A stretch of DNA of 64,000 nucleotides from Bordetella parapertussis (lineage in GTDB: Bacteria > Pseudomonadota > Gammaproteobacteria > Burkholderiales > SG8-39). The translations under genes were made by a program, and so were the position numbers. Shown piece after piece: positions 9,174-18,905 of this stretch. Numbering within the stretch: the stretch's first letter is position 1; each line of letters begins with the position of its first letter. The DNA is taken from positions 25,766 through 89,765 of the forward strand of contig CAMAWC010000002.1 in NCBI GenBank assembly GCA_945861875.1. The letters are read 5' to 3'. The notes under the pieces are model-generated. The model was not told the origin of the DNA. It worked only from the letters and a program-made list of their open reading frames with translations, and made no database searches.

Positions 9174-10598
9174 ATGGCCGCCCCATCAAAAAAATCCGGC
9201 AGCAAACAAACGCCCACCGGTAAAGCCGGCACCTGGTCGGGGCGGTTCGCCGAGCCGGTGTCCGAGCGCGTAAAGCGCTACACCGCGTCGGTGACATTCG
9301 ACCAGCGCCTTGCCGAGTTCGACATCCAGGGTTCGCTGGCGCATGCGCGCATGCTGCAGGCGGCCAAAATCATCTCCGCCCCGGATCTGCGCGCGATCGA
9401 GGCGGGTATGAAGAAGATTCTCGGGGAAATCCGCGCCGGCGGCTTCGCCTGGTCGCTCGATGCCGAGGACGTGCACCTGAACATCGAAAAACGCCTCACC
9501 GCCATCGCCGGCGATGCCGGCAAGCGCCTGCACACCGGCCGCTCGCGCAATGACCAGGTCGCGACCGACGTCAGGCTGTGGCTGCGCGCGCAAATCGACA
9601 CCCTGCAGGGCCTGCTCAAGGACGTGCAGGGCGCGCTGGTCGAGCAGGCGGGACGCCATGCCGCGACCATCATGCCGGGCTTTACCCACCTGCAAGTGGC
9701 GCAGCCGGTGACTTTCGGCCATCACCTGATGGCCTATTACGAAATGCTGGCGCGCGATCGCGCGCGCCTTGCCGACTGCAGGGGCCGCGTAAACCAGCTG
9801 CCGCTCGGCGCGGCAGCCCTCGCCGGCACCTCTTTTCCGATCGACCGGGCGCGCGTCGCAAAAGAACTCGGCTTTGCCGGTATTTGCGCCAATTCCCTCG
9901 ATGCCGTGTCGGACCGCGACTTTGCCATCGAGTTTTGCGCCTGCGCATCGCTCATCATGCTGCACCTGTCGCGCCTGTGCGAGGAACTGATCCTGTGGGT
10001 GAGCCCGCGTTACGGCTTTATCCGTTTGCCGGACCGCTTTTGCACCGGCTCGTCGATCATGCCGCAGAAAAAAAATCCGGACGTACCCGAACTGGCGCGC
10101 GGCAAGACCGCACGCGTTGTCGGCCACCTCGTAGCCCTCATCACGCTGATGAAGGGCCAGCCCCTCGCCTACAACAAGGACAACCAGGAAGACAAGGAAC
10201 CGCTGTTCGACACCGTGGACACGCTTACCGACACGCTGGCGATTTTTGCCGAACTCATCGCCGGCATTGAGGCGGTGCCCGGGGCGATGCGCCGCGCCGC
10301 CCTTGAAGGCCATGCCACGGCGACCGACCTTGCCGACTACCTCGTCAAGAAGGGGCTGCCGTTCCGCGATGCGCACGAGGTCGTGGCACGGGCGGTCCGC
10401 GCCGCCGAACAACTCGGCTGCGACCTTGCCGCGCTGCCCCTGGCAAAACTCAAGTCATTTTCACCGCTGGTGGCCAACGATGTCTATGGCGTGCTGTCGC
10501 TGGAAGGCTCGGTGGCCAGCCGCAAGCACGCCGGCGGCACCGCCCCCGCGCAGGTGCGGGCCGCAGTGAAACGCGCACGGCGCGACCTTGCCGGGTAA
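9174..10598 (+). CDS. argH: Argininosuccinate lyase
   Basis: 474 residues from the ATG at 9174 ([11 protein letters not shown]); a start 36 bp upstream is possible but adds unconserved residues. It catalyses the last step of arginine synthesis, splitting argininosuccinate into arginine and fumarate. The fumarase/lyase signature [12 protein letters not shown] is intact, along with [14 protein letters not shown] and the TSFPIDR region. Cytoplasmic homotetramer by family knowledge. The stop codon abuts the start of the kinase gene (TAA-ATG), suggesting co-transcription. Confidence 0.97.
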   Translation: MAAPSKKSGSKQTPTGKAGTWSGRFAEPVSERVKRYTASVTFDQRLAEFDIQGSLAHARMLQAAKIISAPDLRAIEAGMKKILGEIRAGGFAWSLDAEDVHLNIEKRLTAIAGDAGKRLHTGRSRNDQVATDVRLWLRAQIDTLQGLLKDVQGALVEQAGRHAATIMPGFTHLQVAQPVTFGHHLMAYYEMLARDRARLADCRGRVNQLPLGAAALAGTSFPIDRARVAKELGFAGICANSLDAVSDRDFAIEFCACASLIMLHLSRLCEELILWVSPRYGFIRLPDRFCTGSSIMPQKKNPDVPELARGKTARVVGHLVALITLMKGQPLAYNKDNQEDKEPLFDTVDTLTDTLAIFAELIAGIEAVPGAMRRAALEGHATATDLADYLVKKGLPFRDAHEVVARAVRAAEQLGCDLAALPLAKLKSFSPLVANDVYGVLSLEGSVASRKHAGGTAPAQVRAAVKRARRDLAG

Positions 10599-11876
10599 AT
10601 GGACAGGATAGGCAAGTACCCGGTTGTAAGAAAGCTCGGGGACGGCGCCACCAGCGAGGTTTTCCTCTGCTACGACCCGTTCGCCGACCGCGAGGTCGCG
10701 GTCAAGCTGGTGTCCGAAAAAGACCTCGCCGACAGCGGCGACCAGGGCCGGCTGACCAAAAAGCTGTTCATCACCGAAGCCTCCCTCGCGGGCAAGCTGC
10801 AGCACCCGCACATCGCGCAGATCTACGACGCGGTAAGCGACGCGCACATGAGTTACATCGTCATGGAGTATGTCGCCGGCGGCACGCTAGAGCGCTTTTG
10901 CGACAAGGACAGGTTGCTGCCGACCAACAAGGTGGTGGAGATCATCTTCAAGTGTTCGCGCGCGCTCTCCTTCGCCCACAAGCTGGGCGTCATCCACCGT
11001 GACATCAAACCGGCCAACATCCTGCTCTCGGGCGAGACCGACATAAAGATTTCCGATTTCGGCGCTGCGCTGATGGCCTCGGGCGAACATACGCAGGTGT
11101 CGGGCATAGGTTCGCCGGCCTACATGTCGCCGCAGCAGATCAAGGACCACACGCTGAACCAGCAGACCGACATTTATTCGCTGGGGGTGGTGATGTACCA
11201 GCTGCTCACCGGCACCCTGCCCTTCCAGGCCTCGAATAATTTTTCCATGATGTACCAGATCACCAACGTCGAACCTCCGTTGCCCTCATCCCTGCGCAAG
11301 GAAATACCGCTGGTCCTGGACAAGATCGTCAGGACGGCGATGCAAAAAGACCTCGAACGGCGCTACCAGGACTGGGAGGAATTCTCGCGCGACCTGGCAG
11401 AGGCGTTTCGCAACGAAACCCTGTCCGGCCGCAGCCAGGAATTCGCCGACAGCGAAAAGTTCAACGCCTTGCGCGCCATGGCGTTTTTCAACGGCTTCAG
11501 TGACGCCGAACTGTGGGAGGTGCTGCGCATCAGCACCTGGGAGAATGCGCCGCCGGGCAAGCTGCTGATGCAGGACGGCGACAGCGGCGATTTTTTCTGC
11601 ATCCTCGTCGCCGGCGAGGTCAAGGTGACCAAGCGCAAGAAACTGCTCAACATCCTCGCCCCCGGCGAGTGCTTCGGCGAGATGGCCTATCTTTCCAAGG
11701 AAGGCAATGAGCGCTCGGCCGACGTGGCAACCATGGGTGATTCGCGCATCATCACCATCCGCACCGAAGAGCTCGAGCACGCCTCCGACGCCTGCCGCCA
11801 CCGCTTTGACCGCGCCTTCATGTCAAACCTGGTGGAACGCCTGACCCTCGCCAACACGCGGCTTACCGCGATCTGA
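10599..11876 (+). CDS. Ser/Thr protein kinase fused to a C-terminal cyclic-nucleotide-binding-like domain
   Basis: 425 residues. The N-terminal Hanks-type kinase (about 5-270) has the glycine loop LGDGATSEV, the ATP-anchoring Lys36 in VAVKLV, the catalytic loop HRDIKPAN (HRD 133-135), DFG 153-155 and the activation segment GSPAYMSPQQ. The C-terminal part (about 295-415) is a cNMP-binding/CRP-type beta roll: FFNGFSDAELWEVL, DGDSGDFFCILVAGEV and the GECFGEMAYLS phosphate-binding-cassette region. There is no DNA-binding helix and no membrane segment. By analogy with cyclic-nucleotide-regulated kinases the C-terminal domain could gate the kinase, but this is inference. It starts immediately after the argH stop. 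Confidence 0.9.
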   Translation: MDRIGKYPVVRKLGDGATSEVFLCYDPFADREVAVKLVSEKDLADSGDQGRLTKKLFITEASLAGKLQHPHIAQIYDAVSDAHMSYIVMEYVAGGTLERFCDKDRLLPTNKVVEIIFKCSRALSFAHKLGVIHRDIKPANILLSGETDIKISDFGAALMASGEHTQVSGIGSPAYMSPQQIKDHTLNQQTDIYSLGVVMYQLLTGTLPFQASNNFSMMYQITNVEPPLPSSLRKEIPLVLDKIVRTAMQKDLERRYQDWEEFSRDLAEAFRNETLSGRSQEFADSEKFNALRAMAFFNGFSDAELWEVLRISTWENAPPGKLLMQDGDSGDFFCILVAGEVKVTKRKKLLNILAPGECFGEMAYLSKEGNERSADVATMGDSRIITIRTEELEHASDACRHRFDRAFMSNLVERLTLANTRLTAI

Positions 11877-11891
11877 CACTGCGCGCGCCCG

Positions 11892-11910
11892 CCGCCGGGA
11901 ATACCGGCGG
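11892..11910. terminator. GC hairpin between kinase gene and grxD
   Basis: CCGCCGG-GAATA-CCGGCGG, a perfect 7-bp stem with a 5-base loop, 16 bp after the kinase stop and 21 bp after the converging grxD stop. No T run follows on either strand, so it is a weak candidate terminator. Confidence 0.4.
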
Positions 11911-11931
11911 GCCGGTCAATAGCCAATACCT

Positions 11932-12240
11932 TTAGGCCTGCAGCAGTTTTTGCAGCTCGCCCGACTGGTACATTTCCTTGAGGATGTCCGAACCGCCGAC
12001 AAACTCGCCCTTGATGTACAGCTGGGGAATCGTCGGCCAGTTGGCGTACTCCTTGATGCCCTGGCGGATATCCGGATCCTCGAGCACGTTGACCGTGAAC
12101 AGCTCTTGCACGCCGCTCGCCTTGAGAATCTGGATGGCGTTGGCGGAAAAACCGCACTGTGGAAACTGCGGCGTGCCCTTCATGTACAGCACGACGGGGT
12201 GACCGGTAACCTGCTCTTTGATCGTTTGTTGCGCATCCAT
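11932..12240 (-). CDS. grxD: Monothiol glutaredoxin, Grx4/GrxD type
   Basis: 102 residues. The monothiol active site CGFS (Cys29) lies in [12 protein letters not shown], with the family's [16 protein letters not shown] and [14 protein letters not shown] motifs that bind glutathione. Family members carry a bridging [2Fe-2S] cluster and work in Fe-S trafficking. It sits at the end of a hemA-prfA-prmC-grxD run on the minus strand, a common order in betaproteobacteria. Confidence 0.96.
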   Translation of the reverse strand: MDAQQTIKEQVTGHPVVLYMKGTPQFPQCGFSANAIQILKASGVQELFTVNVLEDPDIRQGIKEYANWPTIPQLYIKGEFVGGSDILKEMYQSGELQKLLQA

Positions 12241-12280
12241 AATGTGCTCCTGCTATACCTGAGTAAAGTTGTCGGGAATT

Positions 12281-13132
12281 TTACCGTTCTACCTGCCCTG
12301 CGTCAATCTGCGCATCCAACCGCCCGCCGGTGACCCGCGGCAATCCGGCAAGATCGCGCCAGGTTCGTATCTCGGCAAAACCCGCCTGCTCGAACAAAGC
12401 CCGGCACGCTGATGCCTGGTCGAAGCCGTGTTCGAGCAACAGCCAGCCCCCGGGCGCAAGATGCGAGCCGGCCTGGGCGACAATGCGGCGAATGGCTTCC
12501 AATCCGTCGGGTCCGGCGGCCAGGGCTTGCGCCGGTTCATGCGGCAAATCACCCTGCGCAAGATGCGGGTCGGCGGCGGCGATATAAGGCGGGTTGCCCA
12601 GAATCAGGTCAAAGCGCATGCCCGTGCGGCCGGCGAGGGCCGCAAACCAATCGCCCTGCGCAAACGCGATGCGCACACCATGATGCGCGGCGTTGGCGCG
12701 CGCCACGGTCAGCGCATCGGCGCAAACATCAACAGCAGTGAGTTCAATGTCCGGGCGCTCATGCGCTACCGCAACGGCCACTGCGCCGCTGCCGGTGCCA
12801 AGATCCAGCACCCGCGCCGCCGCATGCGGCGGCAGGCGCTCGAGCGCGAGCTCCACCAATAGTTCGGTCTCCGGCCGCGGAATGAGCACCGCCGGATTGA
12901 CCTTGAACGCGAGACCCCAGAATTCGCGTTCACCGAGCATGTAGGCGAGGGGTTCGCCCGCGCGCCTGCGCGCGAACAATGCCTGCGCCAGCGCCATCTG
13001 CTGCGCCGACAAAACGCGTTCGGGGTGGGTGACCTGGGCGACGCGGTCCAGGCCCGCCGCCAGTTCAAGCAGGCTTTGCGCCTCATGCCGCGGCAGCGCG
13101 CTGGCCGCGAGCAGACTGCCGACGCTGGCCAT
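12281..13132 (-). CDS. prmC: Peptide chain release factor N5-glutamine methyltransferase
   Basis: 283 residues from the ATG at 13132, one base after the prfA stop (TGA-G-ATG). It methylates the glutamine of the GGQ motif in release factors using S-adenosylmethionine. The SAM site VLDLGTGSGAVAVA and the substrate motif N180-P-P-Y183 (LGNPPYI) are intact, as is the N-terminal recognition domain with GEPLAYMLGEREFW. Adjacency to its substrate gene prfA is the usual arrangement. Confidence 0.96.
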   Translation of the reverse strand: MASVGSLLAASALPRHEAQSLLELAAGLDRVAQVTHPERVLSAQQMALAQALFARRRAGEPLAYMLGEREFWGLAFKVNPAVLIPRPETELLVELALERLPPHAAARVLDLGTGSGAVAVAVAHERPDIELTAVDVCADALTVARANAAHHGVRIAFAQGDWFAALAGRTGMRFDLILGNPPYIAAADPHLAQGDLPHEPAQALAAGPDGLEAIRRIVAQAGSHLAPGGWLLLEHGFDQASACRALFEQAGFAEIRTWRDLAGLPRVTGGRLDAQIDAGQVER

Positions 13133-13133
13133 C

Positions 13134-14216
13134 TCAGCCGCCCTGCGACAACACCGCGAGCTGTTCTGCCTGGTGCTCGGAGGCAAGCGCGCCGGTAAGT
13201 TCGGCAAGATCGCCGTCCATGATGCTGTCTATCTTGTAGAGGGTCAGGTTGATGCGGTGGTCGGTCACCCGTCCCTGCGGAAAATTGTAGGTGCGGATGC
13301 GCTCCGAGCGGTCGCCCGAGCCGACCAGCGACTTGCGCGTCGCCGCCTCCTTGCTCTGCTGCTCGCGCGTCTGCGCATCCTTGATCCTTGCCGCCAGGAC
13401 CGCCATCGCGCGCGCCTTGTTCTTGTGCTGCGAGCGGTCGTCCTGGCACTCCACCACGATGCCGGTGGGCAGGTGGGTGATGCGCACCGCGCTGTCGGTC
13501 TTGTTGATGTGCTGGCCGCCCGCCCCCGAGGCGCGATAGGTGTCGATCTTGAGCTCGGAGGGATTGATCACCACCTCGCCGATTTCATCGGCCTCGGGCA
13601 TCACCGCCACGGTGCAGGCAGAAGTGTGGATGCGACCCTGCGTTTCTGTCTCCGGAACGCGCTGCACGCGATGGCCGCCGGATTCGAATTTGAGCCTGGA
13701 ATAGGCGCCGCGCCCGATGATGCGTGCAATCACCTCCTTGTAGCCGCCGATCTCGGAGTGACTCTCCGACATGATCTCGACCTGCCAGCGATTGCGTTCG
13801 GCAAAACGCATGTACATGCGGAACAGCTCCCCGGCAAACAGCGCCGACTCGTCCCCGCCCGTACCGGCGCGAATTTCGAGGAAGGTGTTGCGTTCGTCGT
13901 TGGGGTCCTTGGGCAGCAGGGCCTGCTCGATTTCCAGCTCGATGCCGGCCATGCGCGCCTGCGCCGCCTTCATCTCATCCTCGCCGAAGGCTTTCATTTC
14001 CGGATCACGCAGCATGTCCTCGGCCACCTGCGCATCGCGGCCGGCATCGTTGAAGCGGCGGTACAGTTCGACCACCGGCGTGATTTCGGCGTGTTCCTGG
14101 TTGAGCTTGCGGTAAAGGTCGAGGTCGCGCGTCGCATCCTCTGAGGAGAGCAGCCGGTCAAGCTCGGCCAGGCGCTGGGTCAGGCGATCCAGCTTTACCG
14201 CGATGCTCTGCTTCAT
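13134..14216 (-). CDS. prfA: Peptide chain release factor 1
   Basis: 360 residues, the usual RF1 length. It reads UAA and UAG and triggers peptide release. The catalytic GGQ motif is at 233-235 ([13 protein letters not shown]) and the codon-reading PxT tripeptide is PET at 188-190. The ATG at 14216 abuts the hemA stop (TAA-ATG), so hemA, prfA and prmC are probably one transcript. This also argues for the RF1 rather than RF2 assignment, together with the PxT (not SPF) motif. Confidence 0.97.
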   Translation of the reverse strand: MKQSIAVKLDRLTQRLAELDRLLSSEDATRDLDLYRKLNQEHAEITPVVELYRRFNDAGRDAQVAEDMLRDPEMKAFGEDEMKAAQARMAGIELEIEQALLPKDPNDERNTFLEIRAGTGGDESALFAGELFRMYMRFAERNRWQVEIMSESHSEIGGYKEVIARIIGRGAYSRLKFESGGHRVQRVPETETQGRIHTSACTVAVMPEADEIGEVVINPSELKIDTYRASGAGGQHINKTDSAVRITHLPTGIVVECQDDRSQHKNKARAMAVLAARIKDAQTREQQSKEAATRKSLVGSGDRSERIRTYNFPQGRVTDHRINLTLYKIDSIMDGDLAELTGALASEHQAEQLAVLSQGG

Positions 14217-15461
14217 TTAGCGGATCTGGAAAATCTTGGCGATGAACTGCTGCAGCTGCGAGCGGTCGCCGCCGCCGGCATCATGCAACGCCTGGGTCGG
14301 GCCGTGCAGCAGCTTGTTGGTCAGGCCTTGCGAAAGCGACTCGAGAATAGCGCGCGGGTCTTCGCCGCGTCCCAGCGCACGAAACGCCCGGTCCAGCTCC
14401 TGGCGGCGCGCGCCCTCGCCTTTTTCGCGCAAGGCGCGGATCACCGGCACGGACTCGCGCGCGTCCATCCAGTGCAGGAAGGAACCCACCTGGGATTCGA
14501 TGATCGCCTCGGCCTGCGCCACCGCGCTGCTCCTCGCATCTATGCCGTCCCGGACAATCGCGGCGAGGTCATCGACGGTGTACAAGAAGACGTCGTCAAG
14601 GTCGGCCACCTCCGGCTCGATATCACGCGGCACCGCCAGGTCGACCATGAACACCGGGCGGTAGCGGCGCGCCTTGATGACCCGTTCCATCAGGCCCTTG
14701 CCCAGGATGGGCAGTGAACTGGCGGTGCAGGAGACGACGATGTCGTATTCGGGCAGGTGCTCGGGCAGGTCGCGCAACAGGATCGCCTGGCCGTTAAAAC
14801 GATGTGCCAGCTGCTGCGCGCGATCGAGCGTCCGATTGGCCACGGTAATGGCGCGCGGCGTCTGGGCGGCAAAATGCGTGGCGCAGAGCTCTATCATCTC
14901 GCCGGCGCCTATGAACAGGACTTTCTGCTCGGCGACGCTGGGGAAAATCCGCCCGGCCAGCTTGACCGCCGCCGCCGCCATCGACACCACATTGGCACCG
15001 ATGCCGGTGTTGGTGCGCACCTCCTTGGCCACGGCAAAGGAGCGCTGGAACAGACGGTGCAGCAGTGTTCCGAGCGTGCCGGCCTGGGCCGCCGTTTGCA
15101 CCGCGTCCTTCATCTGGCCGAGAATCTGCGGTTCGCCCACCACCATGGAATCGAGTCCCGAGGCGACACGAAACGCGTGGCGCACGGCATCGCGCTCGGG
15201 CAGCGAGTAGACATAGGGCTTGAGCTCTTGCGCCGGCATGCCGTGGTAGCCGGCCAGCCAGTCCAGGGCCTGCAAGGGCTCGCCCGAAACACAGTACAAC
15301 TCGGTGCGGTTGCAGGTGGAGAGTATCGCCGCCTCGCTGACCGGGCCGCCGCGAACCAGTTCGGACAAGGCGGGGTGCAGGTTTTCCGCCGCGAACACCA
15401 CCTTCTCGCGCACGGCGAGCGGGGCGGTGGTGTGGTTCAGTCCGAGGGCAAACAGCTGCAT
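14217..15461 (-). CDS. hemA: Glutamyl-tRNA reductase
   Basis: 414 residues. First committed step of C5-pathway tetrapyrrole synthesis: it reduces glutamyl-tRNA to glutamate-1-semialdehyde with NADPH. The catalytic Cys50 lies in [12 protein letters not shown], and the NADPH-binding region [11 protein letters not shown] and the VANRTLDRA segment are intact. The N-terminus [20 protein letters not shown] is typical. First gene of the hemA-prfA-prmC-grxD run; its promoter must lie in 15462-15761. Confidence 0.97.
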   Translation of the reverse strand: MQLFALGLNHTTAPLAVREKVVFAAENLHPALSELVRGGPVSEAAILSTCNRTELYCVSGEPLQALDWLAGYHGMPAQELKPYVYSLPERDAVRHAFRVASGLDSMVVGEPQILGQMKDAVQTAAQAGTLGTLLHRLFQRSFAVAKEVRTNTGIGANVVSMAAAAVKLAGRIFPSVAEQKVLFIGAGEMIELCATHFAAQTPRAITVANRTLDRAQQLAHRFNGQAILLRDLPEHLPEYDIVVSCTASSLPILGKGLMERVIKARRYRPVFMVDLAVPRDIEPEVADLDDVFLYTVDDLAAIVRDGIDARSSAVAQAEAIIESQVGSFLHWMDARESVPVIRALREKGEGARRQELDRAFRALGRGEDPRAILESLSQGLTNKLLHGPTQALHDAGGGDRSQLQQFIAKIFQIR

Positions 15462-15761
15462 GGCAACCGTGGATTATAGCCGAAGGGGTGACTCCCCCCG
15501 CCAAAATGCCGCGCCATACTTTTAACTGTTGGCCAGGGTACTACCTTCGTTGATTCGCCCAAGCAAGGCGAAAGTCCACCCCTGTCCGGTTCTAATACCC
15601 TGGCTGACGTTGATTGCTAATCAGGATTTGAAATGAAGGGGAAGCGGCCGGATTTGCACGAATCTTACCGGTGGGCCAGGGAGGTCTGAAATCTCGCAGG
15701 CGGTGGCCGGCACATCCCTGCCGCTCGGCTGCCCTCGCCGCCGGCAACATGCTGCCCGGCC
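15462..15761. other. Intergenic region upstream of hemA
   Basis: About 300 bp between the hemA start and the dctM stop (both minus). It must hold the hemA promoter. I see no gene, no convincing -35/-10 pair and no hairpin of note. Confidence 0.5.
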
Positions 15762-17084
15762 TCATTTGCCCATCAGCAACCGCGGCAGCCAGGTAGTGAT
15801 CGGCGGGAAGAAATAAATCGCCGCAAGCAGCAGCAAGCTGAAGATCACGTACGGCATCACCGCCCTGAAGATATCGCCCATGGTAATGTGTTTCGGCGCG
15901 ACGCTCTTCATCGTGTAAAGCAGCAGCCCGTGCGGTGGCAGCAACAGGCCGATTTGCATGCAGACCAGGAACAACACGCCGAACCAGACGTCGTCGATGT
16001 GCAGTCGCTGGACGACAGGCATGAAAAACGGCAGCGTCAGCAGCATGGTGCTGACCTGGTCGACGAACAGGCCGAGGAAAATCAGCACTGCCATCATGAT
16101 CAGCACCGCGCTGGCGGCGGAGATTCCGGACCCACTCATCAGATCGACGACTCCCGAGGTGGCGCCGGAAAAGCTGAGCACCTGGGAAAACGTGGTCGCC
16201 CCGACGATGATGAACAGGATCATCCCGGACACCACCACCGCGCCGGTCAGCGATTTCCACAACTTGGCGAAGGTCAGCACGCGATATCCCATCGCCAGCA
16301 GGACCGTCGCCATGGCGCCGAGCGCCGCGCTTTCGGTGGGCGTCGCCACGCCCTTGGACATCAGGCCGACCACCGCGATGAAGATCGACGAGAGCGGCAA
16401 GACGTACTGGATTATGGGCCGCCAGCGCTCCCATCCGGAATAGGTCTTGACCTCCTCGCTGGCGGGCGCGAGCGACGGGTTCAGGGAGACCGAGATCATG
16501 ATGTAGCCGATGAAGACGGCGCTCAGTATCAGGCCGGGCACCACGCCGGCTAGCAGCAGTTTCGAAATCGAGATGCCCGACAGACTGCCCAGCAGGACCG
16601 TGAGCGCCGACGGCGGGATCAGCATGTCCACCCCGCCGATCGCCATGATCGGGCCCATGCCGAGCGACGGGTGGTAGCCGCGCGCGAGCATCATCGGCAG
16701 CATGAGGCTGCCCAGCATCGCCGTGGTAGCGATCGTCGAACCCGAGATCGCCGAAAAAATCGTGCCGGCGACAACCGTGATGATGGCGAGGCGTCCCGGC
16801 ATCCTCGGAATGACGCGCTCGACGGCGTCGATGGCCTTGTGCGCGAGCTCGGTGTGAAACAGTATCTCCCCCATCAGCAGGAACAGCGGGATGGGCGTCA
16901 GCGAGAAATAGGTCACCGAAACAACGCCGTTTCTCGTCAGCTGCAGCAGGCCGGCCTCGCCGCCGAAAAACAGGATGGCGCCGATGATGTTGATACCGAA
17001 AAAAGAATAAGCGACGGGCAGCCCCATGAACAGCAGCAGCGTGGTCCCGCCGAGCAGCAACAGTAGCGATTCCTGCCAGGCCAT
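15762..17084 (-). CDS. dctM: TRAP transporter large permease, DctM family
   Basis: 440 residues from the ATG at 17084 (MAWQESLLLLLGG). About 12 hydrophobic segments run through the protein. Typical DctM stretches are IPLFLLMGEILFH, ISGSTIATTAMLGS, IPPSALTVLLG and TPTESAALGA. TRAP systems use a sodium gradient with a periplasmic binding protein to import carboxylates. Last gene of the minus-strand operon that begins with the cupin, with 11 bp between it and dctQ. Confidence 0.93.
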   Translation of the reverse strand: MAWQESLLLLLGGTTLLLFMGLPVAYSFFGINIIGAILFFGGEAGLLQLTRNGVVSVTYFSLTPIPLFLLMGEILFHTELAHKAIDAVERVIPRMPGRLAIITVVAGTIFSAISGSTIATTAMLGSLMLPMMLARGYHPSLGMGPIMAIGGVDMLIPPSALTVLLGSLSGISISKLLLAGVVPGLILSAVFIGYIMISVSLNPSLAPASEEVKTYSGWERWRPIIQYVLPLSSIFIAVVGLMSKGVATPTESAALGAMATVLLAMGYRVLTFAKLWKSLTGAVVVSGMILFIIVGATTFSQVLSFSGATSGVVDLMSGSGISAASAVLIMMAVLIFLGLFVDQVSTMLLTLPFFMPVVQRLHIDDVWFGVLFLVCMQIGLLLPPHGLLLYTMKSVAPKHITMGDIFRAVMPYVIFSLLLLAAIYFFPPITTWLPRLLMGK

Positions 17085-17095
17085 GCGGGCCGCCC

Positions 17096-17653
17096 TCAGC
17101 CGGTGGAGGTTGCTTCGTCGCGCATGCCGATCTCTCCGGCAGCCAGCCGTTGCATGCGAAACAGGAACTCCACGCACAACAGCAGCGAGGAGAAGGGAAC
17201 GAGCAGGAGTATCCACCACTCCGGAAAAACGAGTTCCTTGAGCACCATCGCCCCGGATCCGAAGCTGTCCACGAGCATGTGCGTTGCATAGACCAGGGAA
17301 ACGGCGCTGATCGCGATGCCGGCCGCGTCCACCACCCACTCGGCCAGCCAGGCGGCGCGCGGCGGCAGCAGGTTCAGGACGATGTCGACGCGCACGTGCT
17401 GTCCGCGGCGCAACAGCCAGGGCGCGGCGAGGAACGTGATGCCGTAGATCACATATTCCGACACCTGGTTGGCCCAGCGCAGCTGCAACCCGAGCCACGG
17501 CATGTTCCTGAATACCACGTCGGCGCAGATGATGATCATCATTGCGAAAAGAAACGCGTTGGCGATCCAGAGCAGCCCCGTCAGCAGCGCGCCGTACCAC
17601 GCGGAAATCCGCTCAATCAAGGCAGCTCCCCCGTTGAACGCCGGTTTGCGCAA
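17096..17653 (-). CDS. dctQ: TRAP transporter small permease, DctQ family
   Basis: 185 residues with four membrane segments (LLTGLLWIANAFLFAMMIII, YGITFLAAPWLL, AAGIAISAVSLVYAT and WWILLLVPFSSLLLCVEFLF). The conserved DctQ block RRGQHVRVDIV follows the second segment. It forms the membrane complex with DctM. The gene lies between the enolase-superfamily gene (39 bp upstream) and dctM, in the same direction. Confidence 0.92.
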   Translation of the reverse strand: MRKPAFNGGAALIERISAWYGALLTGLLWIANAFLFAMMIIICADVVFRNMPWLGLQLRWANQVSEYVIYGITFLAAPWLLRRGQHVRVDIVLNLLPPRAAWLAEWVVDAAGIAISAVSLVYATHMLVDSFGSGAMVLKELVFPEWWILLLVPFSSLLLCVEFLFRMQRLAAGEIGMRDEATSTG

Positions 17654-17692
17654 TCCATCGTGCGGACATGCGCGCGGGGAGGGCTGGCAGGA

Positions 17693-18847
17693 TCAACCTT
17701 TCCCATGGCCTCGGGACAAGGGGCCTTTGGCGATTTCGCGGATGACATCCATCTTCGGGGAGAACCCCAGTCCCGGCGTCTGCGGAAGATCCATCCAGCC
17801 GTCGCGCGGCGCGGGCAGCCCTTCGAACAGCTGCTCGCAGACAAGCATGGCCACATAGTGGTATTCGACCAGTCCGCCGTTGGCGAGTCCTGCATGCAGG
17901 TGCATGTTCCAGGGCGACCAGGCGCCGCCGTTGTCGACCGGAATATTGAAGGCGGCGGCCATCCCCGCGATGCGCACGCACTGCGTGTAGCCTCCCGAGA
18001 TCACCACATTGGGCTGAAGCACGTCCGCCGCGTTCGCCAGCAGCATGTCGCGAAAGCGGAAAGCGAGCCCCTCGTTCTGCCCCGCGGCGAGCGGGATCGC
18101 GGTGCGCCGGCGCATCTCGGCCATGCGCGGGATGTCGTTTTGCGTGATCGGTTCCTCGAAGAACGAAATATTGCAGTCCTCTATGCGGCGCGCCAGTTCG
18201 GTCGCGTGATACGCGTCCAGGCTGCAGTTGGCGTCGATGTACAGCCCGACATCCGGCCCGACCGCCTCGCGCACCGCGCGCACCCGGGCCTCGTCTTCGG
18301 CAATCACTTCGCCCAGCGGGCGCGGCTCGTCGCGGCGCGCCAGGGCGTGGTGCCCGACCACCATCTTAAGCCGTCGGAATCCCTGCGCCAGCCAGAGTTT
18401 CGCCGCCGCGGCGAGCTGTTCGCGATCGAAAAGGGCAAAACCAAAGGTCGCGTACAGCGGGACGCGCGCGCGCGCGCCGCCGAGCAGCCGCCACACCGGC
18501 ATCCCGAGGATCTTGCCCTTCAGGTCCCACAGCGCAAGGTCGATTGCCGCGATCGCGTGCAGCGCATAGCCCGTCTGCCCGCGCGGGCTGAGCAGCCAGT
18601 AGAGGCGCTCCCAGAGGCGCTCCGTATTCAGCGGGTCCTCGCCGATGAGCGCGGGTCCGGCGACGAGATTCACAATCGCGCCTACCGCTTCCTCCTCGGT
18701 GATGCCGGTAATGCCGTGCCCGACGAGGCCGCCCTCGCATTCGATCTCGACCACGCACACCGACAGGGAACTGGTCTTGTCTAGGCCGAGCAGTTCGACC
18801 CGCACCGGGACGTTCAGGGGGATGGCGGTGACGCGTATGATTTTCAT
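17693..18847 (-). CDS. Mandelate racemase/muconate-lactonizing enzyme family protein (enolase superfamily)
   Basis: 384 residues. A capping domain (about 1-125) precedes a TIM barrel with D205 in YIDANCSLD and E231/E232 in FFEEP as metal ligands. The third ligand is normally the Glu of an AxGE motif, but here the sequence is LAAGQNEG, so Gln257 stands in that place with Glu259 two residues on. The KxK strand has only one lysine (K161 in RRLKMVVG). Histidines H316 and H318 lie in the C-terminal region. Members abstract an alpha proton next to a carboxylate (racemases, cycloisomerases, sugar-acid dehydratases). The TRAP and Rieske neighbours suggest catabolism of a carboxylic acid; the substrate is unknown. 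Confidence 0.85.
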   Translation of the reverse strand: MKIIRVTAIPLNVPVRVELLGLDKTSSLSVCVVEIECEGGLVGHGITGITEEEAVGAIVNLVAGPALIGEDPLNTERLWERLYWLLSPRGQTGYALHAIAAIDLALWDLKGKILGMPVWRLLGGARARVPLYATFGFALFDREQLAAAAKLWLAQGFRRLKMVVGHHALARRDEPRPLGEVIAEDEARVRAVREAVGPDVGLYIDANCSLDAYHATELARRIEDCNISFFEEPITQNDIPRMAEMRRRTAIPLAAGQNEGLAFRFRDMLLANAADVLQPNVVISGGYTQCVRIAGMAAAFNIPVDNGGAWSPWNMHLHAGLANGGLVEYHYVAMLVCEQLFEGLPAPRDGWMDLPQTPGLGFSPKMDVIREIAKGPLSRGHGKG

Positions 18848-18905
18848 CGATGTCTTTTTGGCAGGTGCGGCGGCACCGGCATCCCTTCAGTCCTCGCCGC
18901 TTTGC

